Shown: in pieces, positions 54,730 through 63,633 of the stretch | Numbering within the stretch: position 1 is the stretch's first letter | How the letters are laid out: each line of letters begins with the position of its first letter | Origin: Gemmobacter megaterium | GTDB lineage: Bacteria; Pseudomonadota; Alphaproteobacteria; Rhodobacterales; Rhodobacteraceae | Reading direction: 5' to 3' | Length of the DNA stretch: 64,000 nucleotides | Assembly: GCF_900156815.1 (NCBI RefSeq) | Contig: NZ_FTOT01000004.1 | Coordinates: 1 to 64,000 of the forward strand | Made by a program: the position numbers and the translations under genes | Notes under the pieces: model-generated | The model's database searches: none | Seen by the model: only the letters and a program-made list of their open reading frames with translations | What the model was told of the DNA's origin: nothing

Positions 54730-57537
54730 TCAGCGCGCGGCAGACCACCAGCCGCGACGGCGCGGCTTGGACTCGCCTTCGGTGGTCTCCGCCTCGGGCT
54801 GTGCCGCAGGTTCGGCGGCAGCCACTTCAACCGGCGCATCAGCGGTCGGGTTGGTTTCAGCAACCGCCGCAGCTTCGACCGCCTCGGCCGGAGTCACCGC
54901 ATCTGCCGCCTCGGCGGCTTTGGCCTTGCTGCGCGACCGGCTGGTCGAGGTGGAGGTGCTGCGCTTGCGTGTCGGCTTCGCCGGCGCTTCGACCTCGGCT
55001 TCGGGTGCGGCCTCGACCGTTGCTTCGGCAACCGGCGCGGCCGCCTTGGACGCCGCCGTCTTGCTGCGCGACCGGGTCGTCTTGGGCTTGGCCGGCTCTT
55101 TGGGCTCGGCCGCGGCCTTGGGCGTCGCCGTCTTGCTGCGTGACCGGGTGGACTTGGGTTTGGCGGGCGCCACCTCTTCGGCCACGGCGGGCTGCGGCTC
55201 TGCCGTCTCGACCACTTCGGAGAGGATCTCGGCAGGCGCGATCACGGCTTCGGCTGCCACGGCCACCGGCGCCTCCGGCACAGGAGCGGCAGCAGGCACG
55301 ATCACCGGCGCCACCTCGGCAATGACGTCGGGCTCGGCGGCGACATCATCGGCCTCGCCGTCGTCACCGTCATCGCCCTCGCTGTCGTCGTCCCCATCGG
55401 CACCGGACTCACCGGCGCCATTCGCCTCTTGCGACGATCCGCCCCGGCGACGGCGGCGGCGGCGGCGCTTTTTCTTGCCGTTGCCCTGCCCTTCGCCGTC
55501 CTTGGCCTCGGGGGCCGGTGCCTCGGCGGTCTCGGCCACCTCTGCGGCATCCGCGACCACGGCCTCGACCTCGTCGGTTTCGATCTCGATCTCGATCTCG
55601 ACCGGCTCGTCTTCCAACTCGGGCATGGCGGACGCATCATGCGACACCACGGGCGCAAGCGGCGCCACAACGCGGGTCGCGGTCTTGAACTTGTCGATCA
55701 CGTAATCGGGGCTGATCAGCGTGGGATCGGCCTCCATCCGAACGGCCATGCCATAGCGGGTCTCGATCTGGACGATATGCTCGCGCTTGTGGTTGAACAG
55801 GTAGTTCACGATCCCGATCGGCGCCTTGACCAGCACCTCCTTGGACCGTTTGCGCGTGCCCTCTTCCTCCAGCGCGCGCAGGATCGCCAGCGCAAGGCTG
55901 TCGTCCGAGCGGATCAGGCCGGTGCCATGGCAATGCGGGCAAGGCTGCGTCGTCGATTCCAGCATCCCCGGACGCAGGCGCTGACGGCTCATCTCCAGCA
56001 GGCCAAAGCCTGAGATGCGGCCCACCTGGATGCGCGCGCGGTCGGTCTTGAGCTTGTCTTTCAGGCGCTTTTCGACGGCGGCGTTGTTCTTGCGCTCTTC
56101 CATGTCGATGAAGTCGATGACGATCAGCCCTGCAAGGTCGCGCAGGCGCAACTGGCGGGCGATTTCGTCGGCGGCTTCAAGGTTGGTCTTGAGCGCGGTC
56201 TCTTCGATCGAGCCTTCCTTGGTGGCACGGCCCGAGTTGATGTCGATCGCCACCAGCGCCTCGGTGATCCCGATGACGATGTATCCGCCCGATTTCAGTT
56301 GAACGACCGGATTGAACATGCCTGCAAGATAGCTTTCCACCTGATAGCGCGCGAACAGCGGCTGGGTGTCGGCATAGGGCTGCACCACCCCGGCATGGGA
56401 CGGCATGATCATCCGCATGAAATCCTTGGCAGTGCGGAAGCCCACGGGCCCCTCGACAAGGATTTCGTCGATCTCGCGGCTGTAAAGATCGCGGATCGAG
56501 CGTTTGATCAGGTCGCCCTCCTCATAGATCGGGGCGGGTGCGTGCGACTGGAAGGTCAGATCGCGGATCTGTTCCCACAGCCGGCACAGGTATTCGTAGT
56601 CGCGCTTGATTTCCGCCTTGGTGCGCTTGGCGCCCGCCGTGCGGATGATCAGCCCGGCGCCTTCGGGCACCTCGATCTCGCCAGCGATTTCCTTGAGCTT
56701 CTTGCGGTCCACCGCATTGGTGATCTTGCGCGAAATGCCGCCGCCGCGTGCGGTGTTCGGCATCAGCACGCAGTAGCGGCCTGCCAGCGACAGATAGGTC
56801 GTCAGCGCCGCGCCCTTGTTGCCGCGCTCTTCCTTGACGACCTGAACCAGCATGATCTGCCGGACCTTGACGACTTCCTGAATCTTGTAGCGCTTGGGGC
56901 GTGCGCGACGCGGCTCGGGGATTTCCTCGGACACGTCCTCTTCGGCAACCGACTCGATCTCGTCGTCGAGGTCAGAGGCGTGATCGACCGCGTGATAGGA
57001 CTCGTCGCCATTCTCCGCATCCGGTGCGTCGGGCAGCGCAGGCGCATCGCCGGACTGGGCCGCAAGCGGCGCAGCCTCGGTGCCGAACAGCAGGTCGGCC
57101 CCGGCATCATCCCCCAGATCGACGACATCCATCGCGCCGATTTCGGTGCTGGTCACGGAATCCGGGTTTTTCGCACTCTCAGCCTTTGGCTGGGGCTTGC
57201 GCGACGGCTTGCGGCGGCGGCCATTGTCCTCGTCCGCCTCGGCGCGCTGCGCGGCGCGTTCTTCCTCGATCAGCGCCTTACGGTCTGCCACCGGGATCTG
57301 ATAATAGTCCGGGTGGATTTCGGCAAAGGCCAGGAACCCGTGCCGGTTCCCGCCATAATCCACGAAAGCCGCCTGTAGCGACGGTTCCACCCGCGTGACC
57401 TTGGCGAGATAGATGTTCCCGGCCAGCTGGCGCTTGTTTACTGTCTCAAAGTCGAATTCCTCGACCTTGTTTCCGTCGACCACCACAACCCGTGTTTCTT
57501 CCGGGTGGGTGGCATCGATAAGCATTTTCTTTGCCAT
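54730..57537 (-). CDS. rne: Ribonuclease E (Rne/Rng family)
   Basis: A 935-residue endoribonuclease central to mRNA decay and rRNA processing. The N-terminal part has the S1 domain, split in the alphaproteobacterial way by a long acidic insertion (about residues 85-210), then the catalytic core (GLIVIDFIDMEERKNNAAVE) and the zinc-link CPHCHG (Cys533, Cys536). The C-terminal 300 residues are low complexity: acidic, an RRRRRRRR-type cluster, then three Ala/Pro/Lys repeats around TRSRSKTA, for binding partner proteins or RNA. Start MAKKMLIDATHPEETRV at 57537, weak GGAA site. Confidence 0.95.
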   Translation of the reverse strand: MAKKMLIDATHPEETRVVVVDGNKVEEFDFETVNKRQLAGNIYLAKVTRVEPSLQAAFVDYGGNRHGFLAFAEIHPDYYQIPVADRKALIEEERAAQRAEADEDNGRRRKPSRKPQPKAESAKNPDSVTSTEIGAMDVVDLGDDAGADLLFGTEAAPLAAQSGDAPALPDAPDAENGDESYHAVDHASDLDDEIESVAEEDVSEEIPEPRRARPKRYKIQEVVKVRQIMLVQVVKEERGNKGAALTTYLSLAGRYCVLMPNTARGGGISRKITNAVDRKKLKEIAGEIEVPEGAGLIIRTAGAKRTKAEIKRDYEYLCRLWEQIRDLTFQSHAPAPIYEEGDLIKRSIRDLYSREIDEILVEGPVGFRTAKDFMRMIMPSHAGVVQPYADTQPLFARYQVESYLAGMFNPVVQLKSGGYIVIGITEALVAIDINSGRATKEGSIEETALKTNLEAADEIARQLRLRDLAGLIVIDFIDMEERKNNAAVEKRLKDKLKTDRARIQVGRISGFGLLEMSRQRLRPGMLESTTQPCPHCHGTGLIRSDDSLALAILRALEEEGTRKRSKEVLVKAPIGIVNYLFNHKREHIVQIETRYGMAVRMEADPTLISPDYVIDKFKTATRVVAPLAPVVSHDASAMPELEDEPVEIEIEIETDEVEAVVADAAEVAETAEAPAPEAKDGEGQGNGKKKRRRRRRRRGGSSQEANGAGESGADGDDDSEGDDGDDGEADDVAAEPDVIAEVAPVIVPAAAPVPEAPVAVAAEAVIAPAEILSEVVETAEPQPAVAEEVAPAKPKSTRSRSKTATPKAAAEPKEPAKPKTTRSRSKTAASKAAAPVAEATVEAAPEAEVEAPAKPTRKRSTSTSTSRSRSKAKAAEAADAVTPAEAVEAAAVAETNPTADAPVEVAAAEPAAQPEAETTEGESKPRRRGWWSAAR

Positions 57538-58071
57538 TGCATTCCATTGCACCCCGCTGCAATCCCGGCCTGCCCGGCGGCGCCCCTGTCGGGACACCGG
57601 ACAGACCAGCGGTTGAAAGAGGGTGACTTGTCTGGGGAAGGCGCCGGGCGGGGCACTCGGGCGGCGCGGCCATGGGCCGCCCCGTCATCCTCTGCGCCGA
57701 TCCGTCTCGCACCATCGTGGCTCTCTCCGGGGGTCTTGCGACGCCCGACTGTTTCGTCCCGTCGGCTTTTGGACCTTCGGGCAACTTGCGGCCTTGCGGC
57801 CATTCCGGCTGCGGTATCGTTGACCTAGCAGCACTGGGCCGCCCGGCAGACAATGCGCAGAGAATTGCGGGCGGGGCCGTGGCCCCGCGTGTTGCGACCC
57901 TACCGGGAAAGGGGAGGCGAACACAATGGGCTATTTTCAAGGGATATTCCCAGCCGCAGCGGCAGGGCACCGCCCATCATGCGCCAGCGTTCCACCGCCC
58001 CGCAGCAGGCCCGCCGTTTCCGGCGGCTCCTCGGGCCGGCCGCGCGACTGCCGACTGGCCGCCGGATACGA
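57538..58071. other. Long upstream region of rne
   Basis: About 530 bp between the response-regulator stop and the rne start. A long rne leader is known in enterobacteria to mediate autoregulation; here I see no clear hairpin that proves it. On the plus strand an ATG near 57926 after GGGGAGGCGAACACA opens a 51-codon frame (MGYFQGIFPAAAAGHRPSCA...) ending at about 58081; its composition is unconvincing, but the ribosome binding site is good. Confidence 0.4.
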
Positions 58072-59406
58072 TCAGACGTAATCCTGCCGTTGCAGGCCAT
58101 ATTTCGCCATTTTCTCGTTCAATGTCCGACGCGGCAGGCACAGTTCCTCCATCACCGCGACGATGCTGCCCTTGTGGCGGCGCATGGTGTTGTCGATCAG
58201 CATCCGCTCGAATGCCTCGACATATTCCTTCAGCGGTTTGCCCTCGGTCGTCATGGCGCCGGTGTCGGATGCCTCGTTGTCGGCCATCAGCAGCGACGCG
58301 ATGGACCCAGAGCCGCGCCGGTTCTGCAACACGGCCCGCTCGGCGATATTGACCAACTGGCGCACATTGCCCGGCCATGGCGCCTGCAATAGCTGGGCGG
58401 CCTCTTGCGCGGTGACTTGCGGGGCATCACAGCCATATTCCTCGGCGAACTGTTCCGACATGCGGGTGAACAGCGTCAGAATATCCTCGCCACGTGTCCG
58501 CAGCGGCGGCAGGGTGATCTTCATGGCGCCAAGCCGATAATAGAGATCGGGGCGCAGAACATCTTCCAGCGTCTTGTCCGGGGCATGTTCGTTGCACAGC
58601 GCAATGATCCGGGTTTCGGGCGGCGTGCCCTGTTCGTTGATCACCGTCAGCAGCCGCGCCTGCAACGGGTTCGGCAGCGCCTCGATATCCTCCAGGCACA
58701 GGGTGCCGCCCCGCGCCTCCTCGACCAAGGGCAGCCCGGCACCTTCGGCGACCGGCCCGAACAGCCGGTCCGACAGCGCCTGTTCCGAATAGGCCGCACA
58801 GGAAATCGTCACGAACTTGCGGCTGGCGCGCGGCCCGACAGCGTGCAGCGCATGGGCCACCAGCGTCTTGCCGGTGCCGGTTTCCCCGTCGATCAGCACA
58901 TGGCTGTCGGCCTGCCCCAGATCGAGGATATCCTCGCGCAGGCGCTCCATCGCCGCGCTGGTCCCGATCAGCTTTTTCATCAGCGTGGTGCCGTCGGACA
59001 ATTCGCGCCGCAAGGCCCGGTTGTCCAGCGTCAGGCGGCGCTGATTGGTTGCCCGTTTGGTCAGATCGGTCATCCGGTCAGGGTTGAACGGCTTTTCCAG
59101 AAAGTCGAACGCCCCCACCCGCATCGCCTCGACGGCCATGGGGACGTCGCCATGGCCGGTAATCATGATCACCGGCAGGCCCGAATCCATACCCATCAGG
59201 CGCTTGAGCAGCGCCATGCCATCCATTCCCGGCATCTTGATGTCGGAAATCACGACGCCCGGAAACTCTGGCCCGATCGCCTTCAGCGCATCTTCGGCCG
59301 AGGGGTAGGTTTCGGTATCGAACCCCGACAGCGCCAGCCACTGGCTGATCGAGGCGCGCATATCCGCCTCATCGTCAACGATCGCCACCTTCATCGCCCG
59401 TGCCAT
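58072..59406 (-). CDS. DctD-like NtrC-family response regulator lacking GAFTGA
   Basis: A 444-residue regulator: receiver domain with phospho-acceptor Asp55 (VVISDIKMPGMDG), AAA+ domain from about 145 with intact Walker A GETGTGKT (174-181), and a C-terminal Fis-type helix-turn-helix. Where sigma-54 activators have the GAFTGA loop this protein reads RLFGPVAEGAGLPLVEEARG, which is shorter and without the motif, and Walker B reads GGTLCLEDIE instead of GGTLFLDEIE. It is paired with a DctB-like kinase, 6 bp upstream. R. capsulatus NtrC, which also lacks GAFTGA, works with sigma-70 polymerase; that is a possible parallel, not proof. Confidence 0.88.
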   Translation of the reverse strand: MARAMKVAIVDDEADMRASISQWLALSGFDTETYPSAEDALKAIGPEFPGVVISDIKMPGMDGMALLKRLMGMDSGLPVIMITGHGDVPMAVEAMRVGAFDFLEKPFNPDRMTDLTKRATNQRRLTLDNRALRRELSDGTTLMKKLIGTSAAMERLREDILDLGQADSHVLIDGETGTGKTLVAHALHAVGPRASRKFVTISCAAYSEQALSDRLFGPVAEGAGLPLVEEARGGTLCLEDIEALPNPLQARLLTVINEQGTPPETRIIALCNEHAPDKTLEDVLRPDLYYRLGAMKITLPPLRTRGEDILTLFTRMSEQFAEEYGCDAPQVTAQEAAQLLQAPWPGNVRQLVNIAERAVLQNRRGSGSIASLLMADNEASDTGAMTTEGKPLKEYVEAFERMLIDNTMRRHKGSIVAVMEELCLPRRTLNEKMAKYGLQRQDYV

Positions 59407-59412
59407 ATGTCC

Positions 59413-61182
59413 TCACTCGGCTGCATTTGCGTTCGTGTCCAATAGGGGAAGCGACAGGTCAAAGACAGCGCCGCCCCCTTCACCATTGCGTGCGGTCAGG
59501 CGCCCGCCCAGATCCGCGGCGATGCCAGACGAGATGGCCAGGCCAAGACCCACGCCCTCGCCGGGCTTCTTGGTCGTCCAGAACGGTTCGAACAGCTTGT
59601 CCAGATCGGTGATGCCGGGGCCGTTGTCCTGCACGGTCAGGGTTGCGGTATCCTCTGCGCTCAGGATGATGTCGATCCGCGGATCAGTCACATCGCGCGT
59701 TGCATCCAATGCGTTGCGCAGCAGGTTCACGATCACCTGTTCCAGCCGGATGCGATCGGCCATCACCATCACCGGCGCACGCGGCAGGCTGCGGCTGATC
59801 CGCACGCGACGGGGTTTCAGTTGCGGCTCCATCATCGACAGCGCCTCGCCGATACAGGCCTTGAAATCCACCGGCGCAAAGGCTTCTCCGCCCTTGCGGG
59901 CATAGGATTTCAACTGCCGCGTGATCGCACCCATCCGGTCGATCAGATCGTCGATGCGCTGAAAGCTGGCCAGCGCCTCGTCCGGCTTGCGCCGTTGCAG
60001 CAGCAGGCGCGCCCCGGCCAGATAGGTTTTCATCGCGGCCAGCGGCTGGTTCAGTTCATGGCTGACCGCAGCCGACATCTCGCCCAGAACCGCCAGTTTC
60101 GACGATTGGGCCAGTGTCTGTTCTGCTACGGCCAGGTTCTGTTGCATCCGCTCCCGCTCGGCGATCTCGCGTTTCAAACGCGCGTTGAGCAGCCGCAGTT
60201 CCGCCGACTCGCGCTGAAATTCGCGGCTTTGCAAGCGGGCGCGGCGCGACATCAGATAGAACCCGCCCGCCGTCAGCAAGGCAAAGGCCATGATTTCCAT
60301 GGCCAGAAAGGCATTCACCCGCTCGCGCACCGGATCGTAACGCGAGAACATGACGATCCGCCATCCCCGGAACGGCACCCGCGCCTCTGTCCGCATCACG
60401 GCCTCTCCGCGCAGCCGGGCATCGGGCGGGGCCTGCGTCCAGTCGGACGTCACCTGCAACGCCCGTTCGATGGCCGAGGGCGGATCCCGCACCGCCAAGG
60501 CCTCGTCCAGCGACAACCCGCGCCAGCGCGGCTCTGTCGCCAATACGACATGCGCTTCGCTGTCAACCACGGCAACCGCATCGGCAAATCCGGCCCAGGA
60601 GCGTTCGTATTTCATCAGATCGACTTCGACCACGATGACCCCGCGCGCCTTGCCCCCGGCCACAAGGGCGCGCGAGAAGGTAAAGCCATAGCCCCCCGTT
60701 TCGCGGCGCCAGGCCGAAAATACCGTGTCCTTGGCGCGCTGCGCCTCGACGAAATAGGGCTGATGACGGTGATTTGTGCCCAGCCGGTTCCGATCGGTGG
60801 CGGCAACCGTGCGGCCGTCCCCATCCAGCAGCACCATCGACGCGGTGCCCAGTTCCCCCTGCAACATGATCAGCCGCTGCGAGGTGACGGAATAATCGCC
60901 CTTGTCCAGCGCCCCCGTCAGCGCGGGGTCACGCGCCAGCAACAGCGGCACCACCGAGTTGCGCTGCAATTCGGACATCAGGTTGCCGGTATAAAGCGCC
61001 AGCCGCAGCTCGGATCGGTTCCGCGTGGCTTCGGTGAAACGCTCGGTCAGGAACTGGTGGGTGAACCAGACAACGGCCACCGCCACCCCGACGATGGCAA
61101 AGGCCACCGTGCGCAGGACCAGCGTTCGCCGCTTGCCCCCCTGTGCGTCGATCTCGAAATCCGTTGGCCCGCTCATGGCCAC
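59413..61182 (-). CDS. DctB-like sensor histidine kinase
   Basis: A 589-residue membrane kinase. Two membrane helices (about residues 23-43 and 285-310) flank a periplasmic tandem-PAS sensor like that of DctB (TVAATDRNRLGTNHRHQPYF; GYGFTFSRALV). A coiled coil leads to the HisKA domain with His373-375 (SHELNQPLAAMKTYL) and an HATPase with NLLRNALDAT, DNGPGI and GVGLGLAIS. DctB senses C4-dicarboxylates; no dct transporter gene is in the window, so the signal is inferred. Start 61182 or 61176. Confidence 0.88.
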   Translation of the reverse strand: MAMSGPTDFEIDAQGGKRRTLVLRTVAFAIVGVAVAVVWFTHQFLTERFTEATRNRSELRLALYTGNLMSELQRNSVVPLLLARDPALTGALDKGDYSVTSQRLIMLQGELGTASMVLLDGDGRTVAATDRNRLGTNHRHQPYFVEAQRAKDTVFSAWRRETGGYGFTFSRALVAGGKARGVIVVEVDLMKYERSWAGFADAVAVVDSEAHVVLATEPRWRGLSLDEALAVRDPPSAIERALQVTSDWTQAPPDARLRGEAVMRTEARVPFRGWRIVMFSRYDPVRERVNAFLAMEIMAFALLTAGGFYLMSRRARLQSREFQRESAELRLLNARLKREIAERERMQQNLAVAEQTLAQSSKLAVLGEMSAAVSHELNQPLAAMKTYLAGARLLLQRRKPDEALASFQRIDDLIDRMGAITRQLKSYARKGGEAFAPVDFKACIGEALSMMEPQLKPRRVRISRSLPRAPVMVMADRIRLEQVIVNLLRNALDATRDVTDPRIDIILSAEDTATLTVQDNGPGITDLDKLFEPFWTTKKPGEGVGLGLAISSGIAADLGGRLTARNGEGGGAVFDLSLPLLDTNANAAE

Positions 61183-61221
61183 ACTCTAGGGCCCGCAGGC
61201 AGCAGCGGCAAGGCGCGCAGG

Positions 61222-61890
61222 TCAGGCGTTGGCCAACTGCCCTGCCAGCGCGCGGAACAGCGCCGATCCGTCGGTGCCGCCCAACAGGGGATCCGCCGCC
61301 CGTTCAGGATGCGGCATCATGCCCAGCACCCGACGATTGGCCGAAAGAACCCCTGCAATGTCGCGGGCCGATCCATTGGGATTGTCGGCATAGGTAAAGG
61401 CAACGCGCCCTTCGCCTTCCAAACGGTCCAGCGTGTCGGCATCGGCCTGATAATTGCCGTCGTGATGCGCCACTGGCACGGTCAGGTGCTGGCCCGGCGC
61501 GTAGTCGGTGGTAAAGGCGCTGTCCACCGTTTCCACTTTCAGCACGACCGGCTTGCAGACGAACTTCAGCCCGGCATTGCGCATCAAGGCGCCCGGCAAA
61601 AGGCCCGCTTCGGTCAACACCTGAAAGCCGTTGCAGATCCCCAGCACGAACCCACCCCGTTCGGCGTGGCGATGGACGGCCGCCATGATCGGCGCACGGG
61701 CGGCAATCGCACCACAGCGCAGATAGTCGCCATGGCTGAAACCGCCGGGCACACCCACGACATCGGCACCAGCGGGCAGGTCGCTATCCTTGTGCCAGAC
61801 GCGCGACACCTGGAACCCGGCCTGTTCAAAGGCCACGGCCAGGTCGCGGTCGCAGTTCGATCCGGGAAAGGTGATGACGGCAGCTTTCAT
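61222..61890 (-). CDS. purQ: Phosphoribosylformylglycinamidine synthase subunit PurQ
   Basis: A 222-residue class I glutamine amidotransferase that supplies ammonia to PurL in purine synthesis. The nucleophile is Cys86 ([11 protein letters not shown]), with the His/Glu pair in [10 protein letters not shown]; the N-terminus [16 protein letters not shown] is typical. The ATG at 61890 follows GGAG. purS and purL are not adjacent within the window. Confidence 0.96.
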   Translation of the reverse strand: MKAAVITFPGSNCDRDLAVAFEQAGFQVSRVWHKDSDLPAGADVVGVPGGFSHGDYLRCGAIAARAPIMAAVHRHAERGGFVLGICNGFQVLTEAGLLPGALMRNAGLKFVCKPVVLKVETVDSAFTTDYAPGQHLTVPVAHHDGNYQADADTLDRLEGEGRVAFTYADNPNGSARDIAGVLSANRRVLGMMPHPERAADPLLGGTDGSALFRALAGQLANA

Positions 61891-61978
61891 GGGGAGTCTC
61901 CAGCTTGCGGCACGCGCGCTCCTACCCCAGTTCCCTGTCTGCCGCCAGCCCTTGCAGCAATTTCCGGCGGGGAATCTG

Positions 61979-62905
61979 TCAGGCAGGCGGGGCGGTGAGC
62001 ATTTCCAGCCGCTTGCGAAAGCGTGGTGCCTGGGGAAAACGCCGCGTTGCAAGCTCCAGGAACGCGACCTCGCGCTGCCGCGAGGCGCCGGCGGCCAGCC
62101 GGGCGCCAAGGTTGCGCACCCAGGGCAGATGATCGCGCCGCCTGCGCCACAGCCCGGACCACAAGGCCCCGGTCAGGCGCCGCTCGGCCGCGGCCAGCAA
62201 CAGCGGTTCCAGCACCCCCATATCCGCCAACGCCTGCTCGGGCTGCGCACCAAGGTATCGACAGGCCAGCGGCACGACATGGCGACGGCGGAACAATGCG
62301 CTGTGCATGGCATCCTCCGGCACCGCCGGATCGTGGATCAGCGCCACCGGCCCCGCCCCTTCGACCATATCCGGCGCAAAGCCGAACCGGCTGGAGAAGT
62401 CCAGCCGCCGCGCCGCCATGTGACGGCGGTCCCACCCCGCCACCACCGGCGCCAGCGTCGCCACGGGGCGGATCGCCAGAACGCTCGCCCCTGGCGCCGC
62501 GACGCTGAACGCACAGGCCGCATAACCGCCCATGCCCGCGCCGTGAAATACCACCCGGTCGAAATCCTCGAAGAACCCTTCGTCGATCAGACGGTCGAAA
62601 TACCCCCAGACCCGCCGGTCGCGGAACCAGGTCTCGCCGTCCGACAACAGGCACAGTTGCGACCAGCCCTGCGCCTCGGCAACGCGCTGAGGCTCTGGCA
62701 TGACGCCGGGGTCGCGCGATTCCAGCGACTGGATGGTCTGAAAGCTGACCAGCAGAGTGGGCCCCTCGTCGGCGAAATAGGCCCAATGGCGCGGCCCCAG
62801 CGGTTCGAAATACCCGCTGTCCTCGGCCAGATCTTCCAGCCGCTCAAGCCAGGCCTGGCGGATGCCGGACATTCCGGCGGCGGTCAGTGTCGTCTCGTCG
62901 ATCAT
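61979..62905 (-). CDS. Conserved rhodobacterial protein, alpha/beta-hydrolase-like
   Basis: A 308-residue protein. Similar proteins in Rhodobacterales are often labelled phosphoadenosine phosphosulfate reductase, but the motifs of that enzyme (the C-terminal ECGLH) are absent here. [20 protein letters not shown] looks like an alpha/beta-hydrolase elbow with Gly in place of the usual Ser. The strongest conserved stretch is [17 protein letters not shown]. No reaction can be assigned. The ATG at 62905 follows GAAGGCAG. It lies 88 bp upstream of purQ on the same strand. Confidence 0.65.
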   Translation of the reverse strand: MIDETTLTAAGMSGIRQAWLERLEDLAEDSGYFEPLGPRHWAYFADEGPTLLVSFQTIQSLESRDPGVMPEPQRVAEAQGWSQLCLLSDGETWFRDRRVWGYFDRLIDEGFFEDFDRVVFHGAGMGGYAACAFSVAAPGASVLAIRPVATLAPVVAGWDRRHMAARRLDFSSRFGFAPDMVEGAGPVALIHDPAVPEDAMHSALFRRRHVVPLACRYLGAQPEQALADMGVLEPLLLAAAERRLTGALWSGLWRRRRDHLPWVRNLGARLAAGASRQREVAFLELATRRFPQAPRFRKRLEMLTAPPA

Positions 62906-63142
62906 GATACTGCCTTCGGAGCCGGTCACGGGCCAGCGTCGCATAGGCCCATAGCTGAAGTTGCATCATGGAAGATGTGTGCAAACAATACGGCAGACCT
63001 GTGGCACGGGCGATCCGGCTGGAAACAATCTGTTGCCCGATCCGGCCCCCCGATCCGCCCTGCCCCTTGCGCGCACCGGGCCGCGCCGCCTGCCACCCCC
63101 GACCGACAAGGCCGGCAGGGGCAGCAGCGACCGCCCGTCCGC

Positions 63143-63571
63143 TTACCAATGCCCGGTATTGGCCATGCTGGCCCATGGTTCCTGCGCTGCCTTGGCCGCT
63201 CCCTTTTGCAACAGCTCGACCGATACATTGTCCGGGCTGCGCACAAAGGCCATGCGGCCATCGCGGGGCGGGCGGTTGATCGTCACGCCATTGGCCTGCA
63301 AATGGGCGCAGGTGGCATAAATATCGTCAACCTCATAGGCAAGATGCCCGAAGTGACGGGAATCGCTGGGCAATCCTTCGTCGCCATCCCAGTTCCACGT
63401 AAGTTCCACAGGGCAGTCCGGCTGTCCCGGCGGCGCCATGAACACCAGCGTGAAGCGCCCTTGCTCGCTGTCGATGCGGCGGGTTTCGGTCAGGCCCAGC
63501 AAGGCATAGAAGGCGATGGATTTTTCCAGATCCAGCACGCGGACCATGGTGTGCAGATAGCGGATCGACAT
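63143..63571 (-). CDS. gloA: Lactoylglutathione lyase (glyoxalase I)
   Basis: A 142-residue metalloenzyme that isomerises the glutathione-methylglyoxal adduct to S-lactoylglutathione. The four metal ligands are visible: His7 (YLHTMVRV), Glu56 (PVELTWNW), His76 (FGHLAYEV) and Glu119 (NVSVELLQ). The ATG follows AAAGGAGACCGCC. A 6-bp inverted repeat sits immediately upstream. Confidence 0.95.
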   Translation of the reverse strand: MSIRYLHTMVRVLDLEKSIAFYALLGLTETRRIDSEQGRFTLVFMAPPGQPDCPVELTWNWDGDEGLPSDSRHFGHLAYEVDDIYATCAHLQANGVTINRPPRDGRMAFVRSPDNVSVELLQKGAAKAAQEPWASMANTGHW

Positions 63572-63583
63572 GGCGGTCTCCTT

Positions 63584-63601
63584 TGTTCCGTCACTGGAAC
63601 A
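63584..63601. promoter_or_regulatory. Inverted repeat upstream of gloA
   Basis: TGTTCC and GGAACA separated by GTCACT, 13-30 bp upstream of the gloA start and just beyond its ribosome binding site. It could be an operator or a short leader hairpin. Short enough to occur by chance. Confidence 0.25.
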
Positions 63602-63633
63602 TAGGCACGGCCGCCACAGGACACCACCCGTGC

